Assembly: GCA_949152475.1 (NCBI GenBank)
Contig: OX424555.1
Location: 58,447,977 to 58,511,976 of the forward strand
DNA from: Terebella lapidaria
Lineage: Eukaryota > Annelida > Polychaeta > Terebellida > Terebellidae
DNA length: 64,000 nucleotides
Direction of reading: 5' to 3'
The position numbers were made by a program, and so were the translations under genes. Positions 11,311 through 22,779 of this stretch are shown here, piece after piece (within the stretch, counting starts at the first letter, position 1; each line of letters begins with the position of its first letter). The notes under the pieces were generated by a model. That model had not been told where the DNA came from. It saw only the letters and a list, made by a program, of their open reading frames with translations, and ran no database searches.

Positions 11311-14300
11311 ATGGATTGGTTCATCTTGACTATTCTAACCTGGTGGATCACCAACACCGCCACCAGCATATTCTCCAAGCGTACGATAGAAGACGGCATC
11401 GTCAACACTACAGCTCACGCGTTAGCTTCGACGTCCGCCTTCAGGGACATGCGCTGGGTGGAGCTGACGACCATGCAGCACGTCATGGGCGCGATCCTGG
11501 CATTCGGTTGGGTGACTGTCAAAGCAAAGGATAACTCAAATAAACATTTCGAAGCCCGGGACAGAGTTGCGCTGCTCACTGCATCTGCTTGTAACGTCGT
11601 GGGAAATATGGCCACGAATATATCCTATACGTTAGTCGATTCCAGTATGACTCAAATCATCAAGGCGTGTGAACTGCTCATCGTTTATGGTTACCTTTTT
11701 AACGTTCACCCAAAATATACAATATCAACTTCCAGAATCGTCAGCATTGTGCTAGTTATTGCAGGGGCTTGTTCTTTTGTGATGGGTGACAATTCTTTCA
11801 ATATTTGGGGCGTCACCGCAGCAGCAATATCATGTTCTGCATTTCCTTTGCGAAACATCTACCTACACCATGTGAGTGGTCCGAATGTTCAAACCTATCA
11901 TGTGGCTGGTTCAAACTCAATAACATATTTTGCTGCCCTGTCTGCATATAGTTCATTGATGCTACTGCCATTGTTGGTTATAAAAGTTGGAGTAGTTGGA
12001 CTGCACCCAAATTTTAGTCATGTGGATTGTATGCTATCGTCGACTACCCACTCGATTTATAATGCAGCTTCCATCGCAGTTCTCTACTCGAAAGGTCTTC
12101 CACATCACTCGTTGTTAAACCACATGAAGCGTGTCTTGGTTATAATGGCTAACATCATTTATTTCTCACCACCAGTTTCTTGGGAGGTGGCAGCTGGTCT
12201 AGGCATCTTTCTGCTCGGAAGCATTGTATATTGTCATATTATGGATAACTCTGATCTACGTTTCCCCTCGTACCTTCGTGCCACTGTCTCCGTGTTTGCT
12301 TTATTTTGGTTATTCAAATTCTATTGTCAAGATACTGTTAATTACAGTACCCTCATCCCTGCCAGTTTCAGGCTGATTCCCTATGATACCCAAGGTAATA
12401 TTGATCGCGTGATACCCAACTTGACAGCGACCATTGTAGCAGTGCCAGCATTGAGCAATCTAGCGGGGATCGGAGTGATGAACTCTACTCCCCAAACCCC
12501 CACGAAGCTGGTATCCACTGCCTGGATGTACTCAGCTCCAATGCCCCGATCTGTTGTATCAAACATCATTGAACTACGAAGCATGTTGCCAGATCATTAT
12601 GACTTTGAAATGCATTGCGGCACAAAACAATGTCTTGATTCTATCAAAAATGCCAACAATGAGAAACACATCAACGTCAAACACCAAGCCCTGAAATACT
12701 TGTTCGATGACACACCACTTCAGATCTGGTTGAGCAAACACCCTCTGAATAAGCTCATTTCAGGGAAACATTTCGAGGAACATTTGCAGTACGCGACACA
12801 ACTCGGAATACTATGGAATAAAGGTGGCATATACATAGATCCATATATACCACTGAAAAATCTTATCCAGTTTGGATGTCAAAGATCATGGATAACACAG
12901 CGAAAAGCTAGGGAAAGTGTGCTGGATTACTCATGTTTCCCTCCAGCGAATCCATTCATCAAGATAGTGATGAACACCTTTAATGAGGAATTCGAAGCAA
13001 TTAAAAATGTTGGAAAAAGGGCAGCAAAAGTCAACCTTCTACAAATGGAATCTGAGGTACTGAAACTTTATTGCAACAAAACTACTGACTGTCCCGTAAC
13101 GGTAAATCTATTACGACGTCCAGACAATGTTCTCAAGCCACAGAAGATCATGCACTATGGAATAATATCTTCCAAGCAAAATTGCCATGGAACAAATTTT
13201 GACATCGGTGAAGAAATAGAGGATCTCACTGCAATTCAACTCCTGCCATTCGCTGATAGATTCATCGACGAACAGTCACTGAGCAGCTCAACACAGGCAG
13301 ACCCAGTGCTGTTATTCTTCAACAAATGTTTCAGAGTTGATGAATTAACCAAGTGGTTTCACCCAAATATTCATCCGGTTATGACGTCTGTTCACATTGA
13401 CCAATTCTCCAAAAGTAAACCGGGAAAAGCTGTGTCATACATGAAAAGCCACGGTCCAATCGGATGTGGAGATCCGCACACATTGGAGTATATGAATTCC
13501 CACGGTGTTGATGCATATCTCTCAGGAAGTTTGCATGTGATGTTGCAGAATCCGTACAAAGAGACAGGAAGGACGGGGAACATTTACATGGTGGATATCT
13601 CAAAGGATGTACGCGAACTCTTTCCATCTCCCGTACTAGAACACGCTGAGGTGGTACACACCTGGACGAAGTCATGGGGATCAGACAGCAAGGTTCGGTT
13701 AGAAGAAGCATACAGAATAATAGATCTCTTTGCCAGAGCCAAGCTCGTTATCACGCGGTCAACATCTGCTGCCCTAGCCTGTGTTGGAATGGGTACACCA
13801 GTTCTCTTCATTTCCACGAAGAACGATTCTGCAAAGACAAGGTTACATGAACAAGCTCATCATGTGACAGAAGTTCCCAAGTTGTGCCACGTGCTGGACA
13901 TGTCTCAACACAACAAGGAGAGTGCACAAAAGTGGTTGAATAAGTTCAGTTGGAATGCCATTCCACCGAACCCTGGGAAGGCCGTATTCATGCGCCTCCG
14001 GGCAACTATTTGGAACTTCATTAGACAACACCAAGTGCTGTATGATACAGCCCTGATACTTGGAGTCATTCCTTTACCCTCTCCGGAACCTCACATTAAG
14101 AGCCCTTTGCAGTTTCATATAATATTCACAACAAATGTAAATTCTACAGTAACAGCTTTCGGAACAGATCATTTCGCGTCCATTCAAGGAAACTTCAAAT
14201 GGACACATCAGCGTGCCATCGAATCTATATTTTATCACCACCCCGATGCTCGCGTGACTGTCCACAGCAATTCATTAGACGCATCACGTTTTAGTGTGTT

Positions 14301-14958
14301 TGCTGAAGTTGGCTACAACATAGTGGTTCGCCGGTACAATTTGACGGAAATGATAGCAGAATCCCCAGCTAGAAACTTCACTCCTGAGCGGGTTGAGCAA
14401 GCTAGACGAGGTCCGCACTGGTACAGTCATGAGACGGACTTACTTCGAATGCTGATCCTTTACATCCATGGTGGTATCTATATGGACACGGACGTTATCA
14501 TTACACGGCCTCTAGATACACTCAAACCGAATGTTCTTGGCTGGGAAGATGAACTAAACCTGAATGGGGCATTTGCGTATTTCAAGAAGAGGCACCCCTT
14601 TCTCCGGCGTGTGCTGGCACTGTTCCCTGAAGTCTATACTGGTAAAGTGTGGGCCGAAGTTGGTCCTGTTCTGTTGACCCGAGTCTGGCATGAGATCGAA
14701 CACAAAGAAAAGGATATGTATGTGGTGGACAGAAACCATTTCTATTTTTTCCCATACACACGAATAGTTAAATACTGCTTCCGTAAAACAAACAAAGACG
14801 ATTTTGAAGAACGCATGAAGATGATTAACGAAACATCATATGTTGTTCACATATACTCAAAAATATCGGGGTTGGAAACAGCTAAACCACTCGAGCAAGA
14901 CACAATCTGTAAACATTTGATGAATGATTTCTGTGTAATTTGTGATACAATACACTAA
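11311..14958 (+). CDS. TPT transporter / pyruvyl-transferase-like / glycosyltransferase fusion protein
   Basis: A single uninterrupted frame of 1215 residues from ATG 11311 (A at -3, G at +4) to TAA 14956-14958. Residues 1-300 form a multi-pass triose-phosphate/nucleotide-sugar transporter domain (TPT family, with ACELLIVYGYLF in mid-domain). A further hydrophobic segment at about 321-341 is followed by a long non-membrane part. Residues 400-560 resemble a DXD-type sugar transferase, but the expected DXD reads GGIYIDPY at 505-512, so catalysis is doubtful. Residues 650-880 match the polysaccharide pyruvyl transferase family: HGPIGCGDPHTLEYMNSHGV around 716, then RSTSAALACVGMGTPVLF around 816. 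Residues 925-1195 form a second DXD transferase with GGIYMDTDV at 1054-1062, catalytic motif intact. The inferred location is Golgi, with donor import and transfer in one chain; substrates are unknown. Neighbouring genes are rich in introns; this one has none in its coding region. A broken paralogue lies at 37.2-39.9 kb. Confidence 0.88.
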   Translation: MDWFILTILTWWITNTATSIFSKRTIEDGIVNTTAHALASTSAFRDMRWVELTTMQHVMGAILAFGWVTVKAKDNSNKHFEARDRVALLTASACNVVGNMATNISYTLVDSSMTQIIKACELLIVYGYLFNVHPKYTISTSRIVSIVLVIAGACSFVMGDNSFNIWGVTAAAISCSAFPLRNIYLHHVSGPNVQTYHVAGSNSITYFAALSAYSSLMLLPLLVIKVGVVGLHPNFSHVDCMLSSTTHSIYNAASIAVLYSKGLPHHSLLNHMKRVLVIMANIIYFSPPVSWEVAAGLGIFLLGSIVYCHIMDNSDLRFPSYLRATVSVFALFWLFKFYCQDTVNYSTLIPASFRLIPYDTQGNIDRVIPNLTATIVAVPALSNLAGIGVMNSTPQTPTKLVSTAWMYSAPMPRSVVSNIIELRSMLPDHYDFEMHCGTKQCLDSIKNANNEKHINVKHQALKYLFDDTPLQIWLSKHPLNKLISGKHFEEHLQYATQLGILWNKGGIYIDPYIPLKNLIQFGCQRSWITQRKARESVLDYSCFPPANPFIKIVMNTFNEEFEAIKNVGKRAAKVNLLQMESEVLKLYCNKTTDCPVTVNLLRRPDNVLKPQKIMHYGIISSKQNCHGTNFDIGEEIEDLTAIQLLPFADRFIDEQSLSSSTQADPVLLFFNKCFRVDELTKWFHPNIHPVMTSVHIDQFSKSKPGKAVSYMKSHGPIGCGDPHTLEYMNSHGVDAYLSGSLHVMLQNPYKETGRTGNIYMVDISKDVRELFPSPVLEHAEVVHTWTKSWGSDSKVRLEEAYRIIDLFARAKLVITRSTSAALACVGMGTPVLFISTKNDSAKTRLHEQAHHVTEVPKLCHVLDMSQHNKESAQKWLNKFSWNAIPPNPGKAVFMRLRATIWNFIRQHQVLYDTALILGVIPLPSPEPHIKSPLQFHIIFTTNVNSTVTAFGTDHFASIQGNFKWTHQRAIESIFYHHPDARVTVHSNSLDASRFSVFAEVGYNIVVRRYNLTEMIAESPARNFTPERVEQARRGPHWYSHETDLLRMLILYIHGGIYMDTDVIITRPLDTLKPNVLGWEDELNLNGAFAYFKKRHPFLRRVLALFPEVYTGKVWAEVGPVLLTRVWHEIEHKEKDMYVVDRNHFYFFPYTRIVKYCFRKTNKDDFEERMKMINETSYVVHIYSKISGLETAKPLEQDTICKHLMNDFCVICDTIH

Positions 14959-15597
14959 TCATTGCAGAATATATCATCAGCTATACATATATTCAGAGTT
15001 GTGGATAATTTCAAGTTATTCTGAATAACACAATGATTATTCACATCTAGTAAACCGGTTTCTGATATATTTCTATCATTATTTATAGACTACCGTACCA
15101 ATGGTCCGATAACCTATTGTTGTGGCGTGCATTGGCATCATCTCTGTGTTCGTCCACATTACTAAAATTTGTAAAAACAATTGTAGGATTTTTATAATGG
15201 CATAGAGGCGCTGTACTGAGTAGACACCATATTTGCTCAACACATGTTCAATGTACGTATCAATCTATTTACCACCACTACAACTAGATTTTGATAATGC
15301 CAATAGAAAACATATTGCAATAGTGACAAAGCCCGACCAATTAGCTCATCCAAAGACACGCTGCCGTCATAAGGGGTCGCAGAGGGTGTGTAAAATGTAG
15401 TTGTTTTCTACTGTACACCTGATTGAATCAGCATACACAACCCAGCAACAATGAAACTAATTTAGAAATTCGAAACAAAGCCCATGGAATAGATACACGA
15501 CAAGTACCTAATCTCTAAGTCAAAAGGCTACTGAGTTGATACTCTCCTCTGTGACAGATTCAATGTCCACCAGCAGTGACACCGGCTCAGTGGTATG
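14959..15597. repeat. Dispersed-repeat pieces downstream of the fusion gene
   Basis: 15098-15180 carries GGTCCGATAACCTATTG followed by GGCGTGCATTGG, the same head as the repeats at 29155 and (reversed) 22720. 15243-15470 is a copy of the roughly 235-bp family that starts near TGTACGTATCAATCT and ends near TTTAGAAATTCG, also found at 32872, 45955 and 56153. No gene is seen. Confidence 0.65.
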
Positions 15598-15932
15598 AAT
15601 GTAAGTATCAATCTATTACTACTGACATAACTAGATTTTGATGATGACAATTGCAAACGTATAAACATTTTGCAATTGAAACAAACCCTGCCCGTAGAGT
15701 GAAAATAAAGTTTAAATATAAACGTACTCAAATGGAAAGTCACATGCTGCGAATTTCGAGGTGACCTTGAGCATGTTGAGTTTGATGTAAAATGAGCTGG
15801 AAAGCTCGAAACGGCAAATATTTTGTCAAAAATGACCATTTCTGGGACTTTGACGGCCAGTTTTAAAATCTGTTTGATTACTATGATTTTACCCTAATGA
15901 CATATTGGTGGTAATAGATTGATACTTACATT
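15597..15932. mobile_element. Short element with 25-bp inverted ends
   Basis: ATGTAAGTATCAATCTATTA at the left (from 15598) recurs reversed at the right, TAATAGATTGATACTTACAT (ending 15932). The ends match the head of the 235-bp family, while the interior differs beyond about 15690. It is probably a non-autonomous foldback or MITE-like element, or two truncated copies facing each other. Confidence 0.55.
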
Positions 15933-18576
15933 GAAAGATCAGAACGATCATTTCAGTTGAGACACTACCATTTTTGGACTCTGTGGCTTAACACTATACA
16001 TATCGCCAGTAACCTTTCTTATCCCTCGGGTTAATTTTGCGTTATTGATTTTCTATGACTTGTATCGTAGTTATTGACAATGATTAATATACTGCTTGTA
16101 TCAACTGCAGTAAATGTACTTGATCCAGGCTCCATTATAACTCTAAGAAAAAAAAAACACTGGTTTCTAGGCCCAAAGCTAGAGCAGAACTGGACATACT
16201 AGATGAATAATTATTACATGAATAATTCGAAGTATATGATGTTCAATACTAAGCTCCAAAGTCAATAATAAGGGAAAATTTAGATCATTTTGTGATTTCA
16301 CCTTGAGAATTAGGTCCAAGGTCAAATGTGACATGCCGAGAAGTTCAGTAAAACGTGACATTTCGAAAAGTAGGGTCCAGTAACCTAAAAACAAATTCGA
16401 ACTGGTTAATGGTACGATAAATAATTGAAACCTCACCTTTGCACATGAACTAATGTTGGACATGAAAACGCGTCATGTGTCTTCGCAGCTCCCGGCTGAT
16501 GCAGCAGCGAAATCATCAATTGTGCACAATGGACATGGTCCTATATGCGATGAAATTAATGACACTTGGGATTCTGACTCATCAACGATGGAGGAGCTCC
16601 TACAACAATCAGATCACATCACGATGTAAGTGCGATCATCACTCTTACGGAGGTTTTAAGGATGCTTATCAGCCAGGATCCATGCCTTATCAGCAAAATT
16701 CTGGTATGTTTTGTTTGGCCTATAACTCTGCAGTTTTTTAATGGATTGCGCTGAAAATTGTTGGGTAGCTTCTATCCGTGACTACAAGGCTTGTCCAATG
16801 GCTAGATTGAAGACCCAGTCGATATTCATACAGATCCTGAACGTTATACACCGCCAATGAAATGTAACTTACATAGAAAACAGACAGCGTTTTAGGGTAC
16901 AGTTTCTTGACTATGGTTACACTACATATCATTGAACAATAACCTACTGCCTGTTTTGGGATTTACCTCAATACTTGATGGGAATCTGATGGTCAAAATA
17001 GCATGTTATATATCATCGGTATTGAAGATACACTGGGCAAAAGAAATTGATTATCAATCGCATTAATAACGTCTATATCCGTTGGCATTGTAAACTCAAC
17101 CGCAAACTACATCAATAATTCAGCGACTCTGATATTTTCTAAGTGCAGTATAGAACCAAAATCACAACAACATCTCATTCCTGAGTACAACGTTCTCGAC
17201 AGCTGAGCATTGACGGTATTCGCCATACGAATAATCCGCTGATCTGTACTTAGCGCTTCACTGACCAGCGGCACAAGACATTTTCAGGGGATCGCAATAG
17301 ATATACACATTTGCGCATCAATTTGACATGAATATCGATGGGATACTTGAAATGTGAGAGTAGGTTATTGATCACAGATATGTGCACTCGCTGTAGTTAA
17401 GAAACTACACCATGTAATGCTTCGTGTACGCAACGCAAGTTACATTTGTTCAAGCAATATTCAACTCCATTTATATACTAATTTATTAATGAAATCTTCA
17501 ATCGTTTATTTGCGTCAGCTTCATGGATATATAGAGAATATACATTCCAAATTTCATGTAAGTTTGTTATGAAACGGCCGAGATATGATCCAAAATTGCA
17601 CATGGTATGGAACCATTGAAAGTATGTGCATCGTACTCGATACGCAATCTTAAACATTTTATCGGTGATAACGCGCTATTGTGATGACAACATGTCAGCA
17701 TGTTGGGCACAGAAACGACAGCAAAGAGTGAATTGAACACAAATTGCATGAAGACCGTAAAAAGGAGGTGTGTGCATTGAGTGTGCATTCAAGCGTGTGC
17801 ATTGAGTGTCTGTATCAAGAATCGCTGTGGTTGAAATGCGTATACTATTCAGTGTATATGGAGGAAGATATGGAGTTTATTCTTCACAGAAGGGCGTTGT
17901 TATAAACTACACAGTTCTCTGAGCCAAAGGAAATATATGGAATGCAACACTGGTGTCGTTTGAAGAAAAAAAAATTGAAGGAAAATTGAAATACTTAATT
18001 AATTTTGATTTGTTGACAACACACTCTTGTGGTGTAAAAAAAAAAAATTGTGGCGAATATTCCTTACAAAGGACTCCTCCGGATCACTTCCTGAAATAAA
18101 TACATGTAGATTAATTGTGATCCCGTCACACTTTGTTTCAGATATTCTTCACCAAAACCATGCTCTACGCAGAAAAGATACCGCTTGTCATTAAATAAAT
18201 ACAAGCAGATAACCGTGCAGAATCTACAATAAAACATAAACATATAGAGGAATTTGTTGAATACTTCAGTGAATGGCAATAAGTTGTTATACGCCTAGTT
18301 TTTGGGTCAAATATTTTAAAAATACAATCGTATTTCATTGAACATTGAAGGCTTGCTTGTACGCCTAGGGTCGTTATGTTGCATTGAACAGTCACATGGG
18401 TGCCGCGAAATACATGTGAAACGGAAGCCCGAGAGGCTTTATGCCTAGCTTCCTCTTAGATGTGGATCTGGCGCTGGACATGATCTCTCCAGCGTTTATC
18501 ACGCCCAGGTGTCTGTCGAGGAATTTCTCTATAGTTAAATTTTGAGAAAAAAAAAGTTTCTCAAGCTGTACCGGAC
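15933..18576. other. Mostly non-coding stretch
   Basis: Apart from the candidate exon at 16489-16625, I see no gene. The stretch includes dispersed-repeat words (AAGGTCAAATGTGACAT near 16320) and A-rich runs near 17970 and 18038. Confidence 0.45.
16489..16625 (+). CDS. Candidate internal exon of an unrecognised gene
   Basis: A coding-looking stretch sits between a good acceptor (TGTGTCTTCGCAG) and a consensus donor (AT|GTAAGT). It encodes an acidic, serine-rich segment including DEINDTWDSDSS and TMEELLQQSDHIT. If unspliced, the frame stops at the donor. Just downstream, another frame reads HHSYGGFKDAYQPGSMPYQQ (about 16635-16695), which could be a second exon or the same exon after a frameshift. 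It resembles the cytoplasmic tail of a membrane receptor in composition only. I do not recognise the family, and no other exons were found. Confidence 0.3.
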
Positions 18577-19276
18577 TTAAAGGACGAACTGCATGTAAAA
18601 TCCCGAATCTGGAATGCGCCAGTCCTCCATTCACTTATAATGTAAACATAAAGGTAACAAAATCATGAACTTGCAAACATCCATTTGGCACCAGAATTCA
18701 CTGTGGCGACCTATACCCATCAAGGATCACCAACCGAGACTTGGTTCCTGACTAAATATGATTAATTGTCATTTTCAAATGTCATTTTGTGACTTATTTC
18801 TCAAAAGCAAGGTACACTCAAAACACGCCCAACGGCAGGATTATTTCTTACTGCGGACAACTAGTAATGCTAGTAAAGCTCACTGGTGAGTTGTGCTCGG
18901 GTGCACCAAATCCGCCTATTGCATTCCTCTCGCAGAAATTCAAGTCGTATATATGCATCTATTATTGGATAGTCACACAACAAAACAAACGGACATACCA
19001 AAACCAGCTGATTTGTAACGCTGAAGATACGACGCCTTGTTTGTTGACGCGTGTAATAGTGATATCTGTAATCATCAATTGTACAATTCCTGTGATACTT
19101 TTTATAGAACCATCTCTCGGTTCATCATCCATGGGTATACATATCTCTGTTAATGAAGTTTCGGGAAGAAAGGTTGGGTAGTCTTGCTGATTTTGTTACC
19201 TTTATGTTTACATTATAAATGAATGGGACAGCGGCTCACTGCAGTATTTGGTATGTTACCCGCAGTCACTCCTTAA
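18577..19276 (+). mobile_element. ~700-bp TTAA-flanked repeat element, copy 1
   Basis: This matches 22780-23479 in reverse orientation at high identity, including CCCGAATCTGG near one end, TAATGTAAACATAAAGGTAAC inside that end and its inverted form inside the other end. TTAA lies at both limits (18577-18580 and 19273-19276). There is no transposase. It is a non-autonomous DNA element with nested inverted ends. Confidence 0.75.
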
Positions 19277-20805
19277 GTGTGCTTTTACAAGAGGCTCACT
19301 TTGTCTTCATGTCGCCAATTTAGCCAAAACGCCACCACCTCCAGCAAATGCTTCCAAAACAGTTCTTTGTATTAACCAGAAGAGTGCGTTGTTTCAAACT
19401 CATATTGCCGAACTGTTTATTTCTTGATTTATATAAATATTTAATTGAAGCAAACAGCTCATGTGCAATCCATATGCTTATACTGATGGTTACCGCGAAT
19501 GAAATATGGAAATTGTACATTTTTTAACATATTTCCAATATGTGTTTTTCACTACAATATTTCTCAGAGTTCTTTGTAATACTCCGAAAGAGTGTTGTAT
19601 TATCAGATTATGCAGTTTATAGAAATTACTATCTAAAATGATAATATAAATATTTTTAAATTATCAATAACAATTTCATCTATCATAATACATAACATAA
19701 TTTCAAGAGCAATCGCCGTATAATGTGTAAAACACTCCACGATATCACCCTTCTGGCTCGCGGTGTGTCGGTGCCGCTGGCTGGAATCGCATTCTTGTTA
19801 AGAATTTAGCATTTATATCAAACTATTTGTCTTGCGAGTATCCATGGTATCAAATATATTTTCCGACACTCAATGCAATGTCTTTTACATGATTATTCCG
19901 TAACAAGCCATTAATATAGTTAGAAATTCAACATTATCTCAATACATGTTACACCACAAGAGTGCGACATCGCTAAAAGAGTGCTTAAAAACTCCATATG
20001 GGTGAAGATCGCACTTACACCGCGCACATCTACATTAAAATAAACGCCTAAAACTGTAATCAAGTTAGACTTCACATATATATTTCACAGCATGATACAG
20101 ATAAATGATATTAGTTTTCAGTTCTTGAAAGTCATTGGCAGCGAGTTCTTCGTTCAGTAATGAACATACTTGAGTGATACATGGTTGTATGAGCTGAGTA
20201 CACTAAGAGATCCCTGATGATGAAGGTTTATGTGAAAGTTCTAATTCAGGCCAGGAAATGCTGCAGCTTCAAATATACGTGAACAGGATCCTTCATTTCC
20301 TTTTCCCTCCGAGACAGTTCCAATGTCATTTCCCACCAGAGGTCCTCCATCGCATCTAACTTGTCATATACCGGTACATGTACAAATGTATGTGTTGCTA
20401 CAGATAACATTGGCTAAGCATTCCAAAGGACAACTGATAACATACATATATGTTCAAAGCCAAGTAAATGGCATGCTTTCCACCAACTGTTTTAGTCAAT
20501 CTGTACCATACTCATTAGTACCAAGTACAACTTACAAGTACCTCAATCATAGCACATTTGTGTATCAGTAATAAATGTATACATGCCACTCCATAGTTTG
20601 GTATTCACCTTCACTTGTTGCACCGGGGCCATCTAATGTCCCACAGTCCATATCTAATTTCTGAAATTTTATGAAGAGAACTACTGTCAATAAATGAAAT
20701 AATTGGATTCCCATTTACTGACATCTGCCTTACTGTATTGTTCTCTTGATTTATGCGAGGGGAGGGGGGGGGGGGTCATATCAGCCTGCCTATCTCACTG
20801 AGTAA
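19277..20805. other. Non-coding stretch
   Basis: No gene or clear repeat is seen. A G-rich run lies at 20758-20775 directly before the minisatellite. Confidence 0.5.
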
Positions 20806-21445
20806 TGGGAGCACATTGTCACCTTACCATCCTATGTAACTTAGTGGAGCCCATTGTATACTTCTGTGGGTAAGAAGATCCCACTAAATACCTTCCACTC
20901 TGTGTGAAGGGAGCCTACTAGTACCTCACATTCCTCTCTGTGTGAGGAGAGCCTACCAGTAGCCCACCTTCCTCAATGTGAAATGGGAGCCCAGTAGTAC
21001 CCTATATTCCTCACTGTGTAAGGGGAACCCACTGGTACCCTATCTCCCTTCCTGTGTGAGGGGAGCCCACTAGTACCCTACCTTCCTCTCTTTGTGAAAG
21101 AAGCCCACTTGTGCTTCACCTTCCTCTCTCTGTGAGGGGATCCCACTAGTGAGAATGCCCACTAGTACCCTACCTTTCTTTCTGTGTGAGGACAGCCCAC
21201 CTTCCTTCCTTCCTGTGTGAGGGGAACCCACTAGTACCATGCCTTACTCTGTGTGTGAGGTGAGCCCACCAGTAAGTACCCTACCTTCCTCCCTGTTTGA
21301 GAGGAGTCAACTAGTACCATACATTCCTCTCTTTGTGAACGGAAGCCCACTAGTAATCACCTTACTCCTTGTGTGAAGGGAGCCCACTAGTACTCTATCT
21401 CCCTCCCTGTGTAAAGGAAGCCCACTTTTCCCCTAACTTCCTCTG
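20806..21445. repeat. Minisatellite, ~44-bp units
   Basis: Roughly 14 degenerate units carry the core GAGCCCACTAGTACC, then CTACCTTCCTCTCTGTGTGAGG. Unit lengths vary and several are interrupted. No frame runs through it. The array lies between two transposon-derived repeats. Confidence 0.9.
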
Positions 21446-21558
21446 AAGTTAGGATAATCTCTGATTGTCTCGTTAATGAATATTTTTGTTCTATTCTATA
21501 TGATGAAATGAGCTCTTACTCGAATTTACTCGAAAAGGAACATTTTGGAATGATTAAC

Positions 21559-21800
21559 TTAAAGCTACTGCCTTCGAATGTATGCAATATTTTTTTTCAA
21601 AACTAATTTTTTGTGCAACACATCTAATGCAAGCTAACAAAAGGTGTGTGATCGATGATTTTAACGATTACAATTGTTCGAGTTGTCTTTTGTATATAAA
21701 CAATCGAAGTGTATCCATCAAACCCAAATGTAAACAAATGCCCAAATCGCGCCTGAAAGTCCACATCGAGTATACTTTCCAGTATTTTTAGTATATTTCT
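21559..21800. mobile_element. Half copy of the TTAA-flanked MITE
   Basis: It starts at TTAA 21559-21562 with AGCTACTGCCTTCGAATGTA, the inverted right end of the copies at 10663 and 30711. It stays similar through the internal segment (AAACAAATGCCCAAAT) to about 21790, where homology ends. The other half is missing. Confidence 0.65.
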
Positions 21801-22479
21801 CACAGTAATCAAAATCTGCAGAACATCTCACCGTCAAATGCATCACTGCTTCAACATGTCAAGCTATCGACTAACCGAGCAGGACACAATGGAACATAAT
21901 CTAAGGCCAGTCCAAATCACAATGTTGGTCGTTGGAATCGCCGCCCCTAAAACCTTCAAAATATTTTATAGTAAAAAAATAAATCCCACCCGTATCGATC
22001 TGACAGTGCCAAAATATGTATGTATTTATTTGTGATATACATATTTTTTAAAAACCCGATCGTAAGCTAAACGGATAATTTGAAAACTAAATAACAAATT
22101 TCCACCCGTATGCAATTTTTTGCAAAAGACAAAAAAAAAATGTAAAAATAAAAAAAATATCGTACGCTCAGGTGATTTTTTTTAGACAAAAATCCAACGA
22201 TCAACTTTAGAATTTGGCCTGGCCTAAAGGCCAGTCCAATCTTCCGAGTCCTTATGAGTGGGGTTGGAGACAGGAGAGTTATGATACCTGGATGCCCTTA
22301 TGGAGTTTCTTCCATGAATCATCGAGGGGGTGCAGAGAACTAATCGAGTGTGCTTGCAAGGAACGGTGCGCAGGATGCTGCCAATGTTTCAAAGTCAGTC
22401 TTTGCTGACTGTTCAAATGAGCAAAATTTCCCAGAGGACTCGTTATAGTCATTACATTTGATGTGAGTATGTCTCAGTC

Positions 22480-22725
22480 AGTTAATTTAGCATGTTTAAT
22501 ATTAAATGAATTTTTCACACAGTTCAGAAAATGGCTGCCAAATCCCAAAATGGCCAAATGGCCGCCATTTTGAGAAAAATACAAAATTAGAAAAAGTAAA
22601 AAATAATCCCCTCTTCAAATATATTTTTGTGCAAAATTTCATAAAGATTCGCCTGTTAACTTTAAGATGAAAATATGGACGGACGCCACGCCATCACAAT
22701 AGGTTATTGGACCTAAAATGGCTCC
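22480..22725 (-). repeat. Dispersed repeat with ATGGCGGCCATTTT core
   Basis: Read on the minus strand it begins GGTCCAATAACCTATTG, GATGGCGTGGCGTCCGTCC, then GAAATTTTGCACAAAAATA and AAAATGGCGGCCATTT. It matches the head of the repeat at 29155-29440 without that copy's CGT microsatellite and tandem array. Confidence 0.7.
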
Positions 22726-22779
22726 CCTTATATATTCCACATTGCGCATTGTGGTAAATTGCATGAGTTTTTACCACAA

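Noticed and set aside
11316-14739. Several 60-110 codon frames antisense to or overlapping the fusion gene
   Set aside because: They lie entirely inside the 1215-residue coding region in other frames and show no domain wording; they are shadows.
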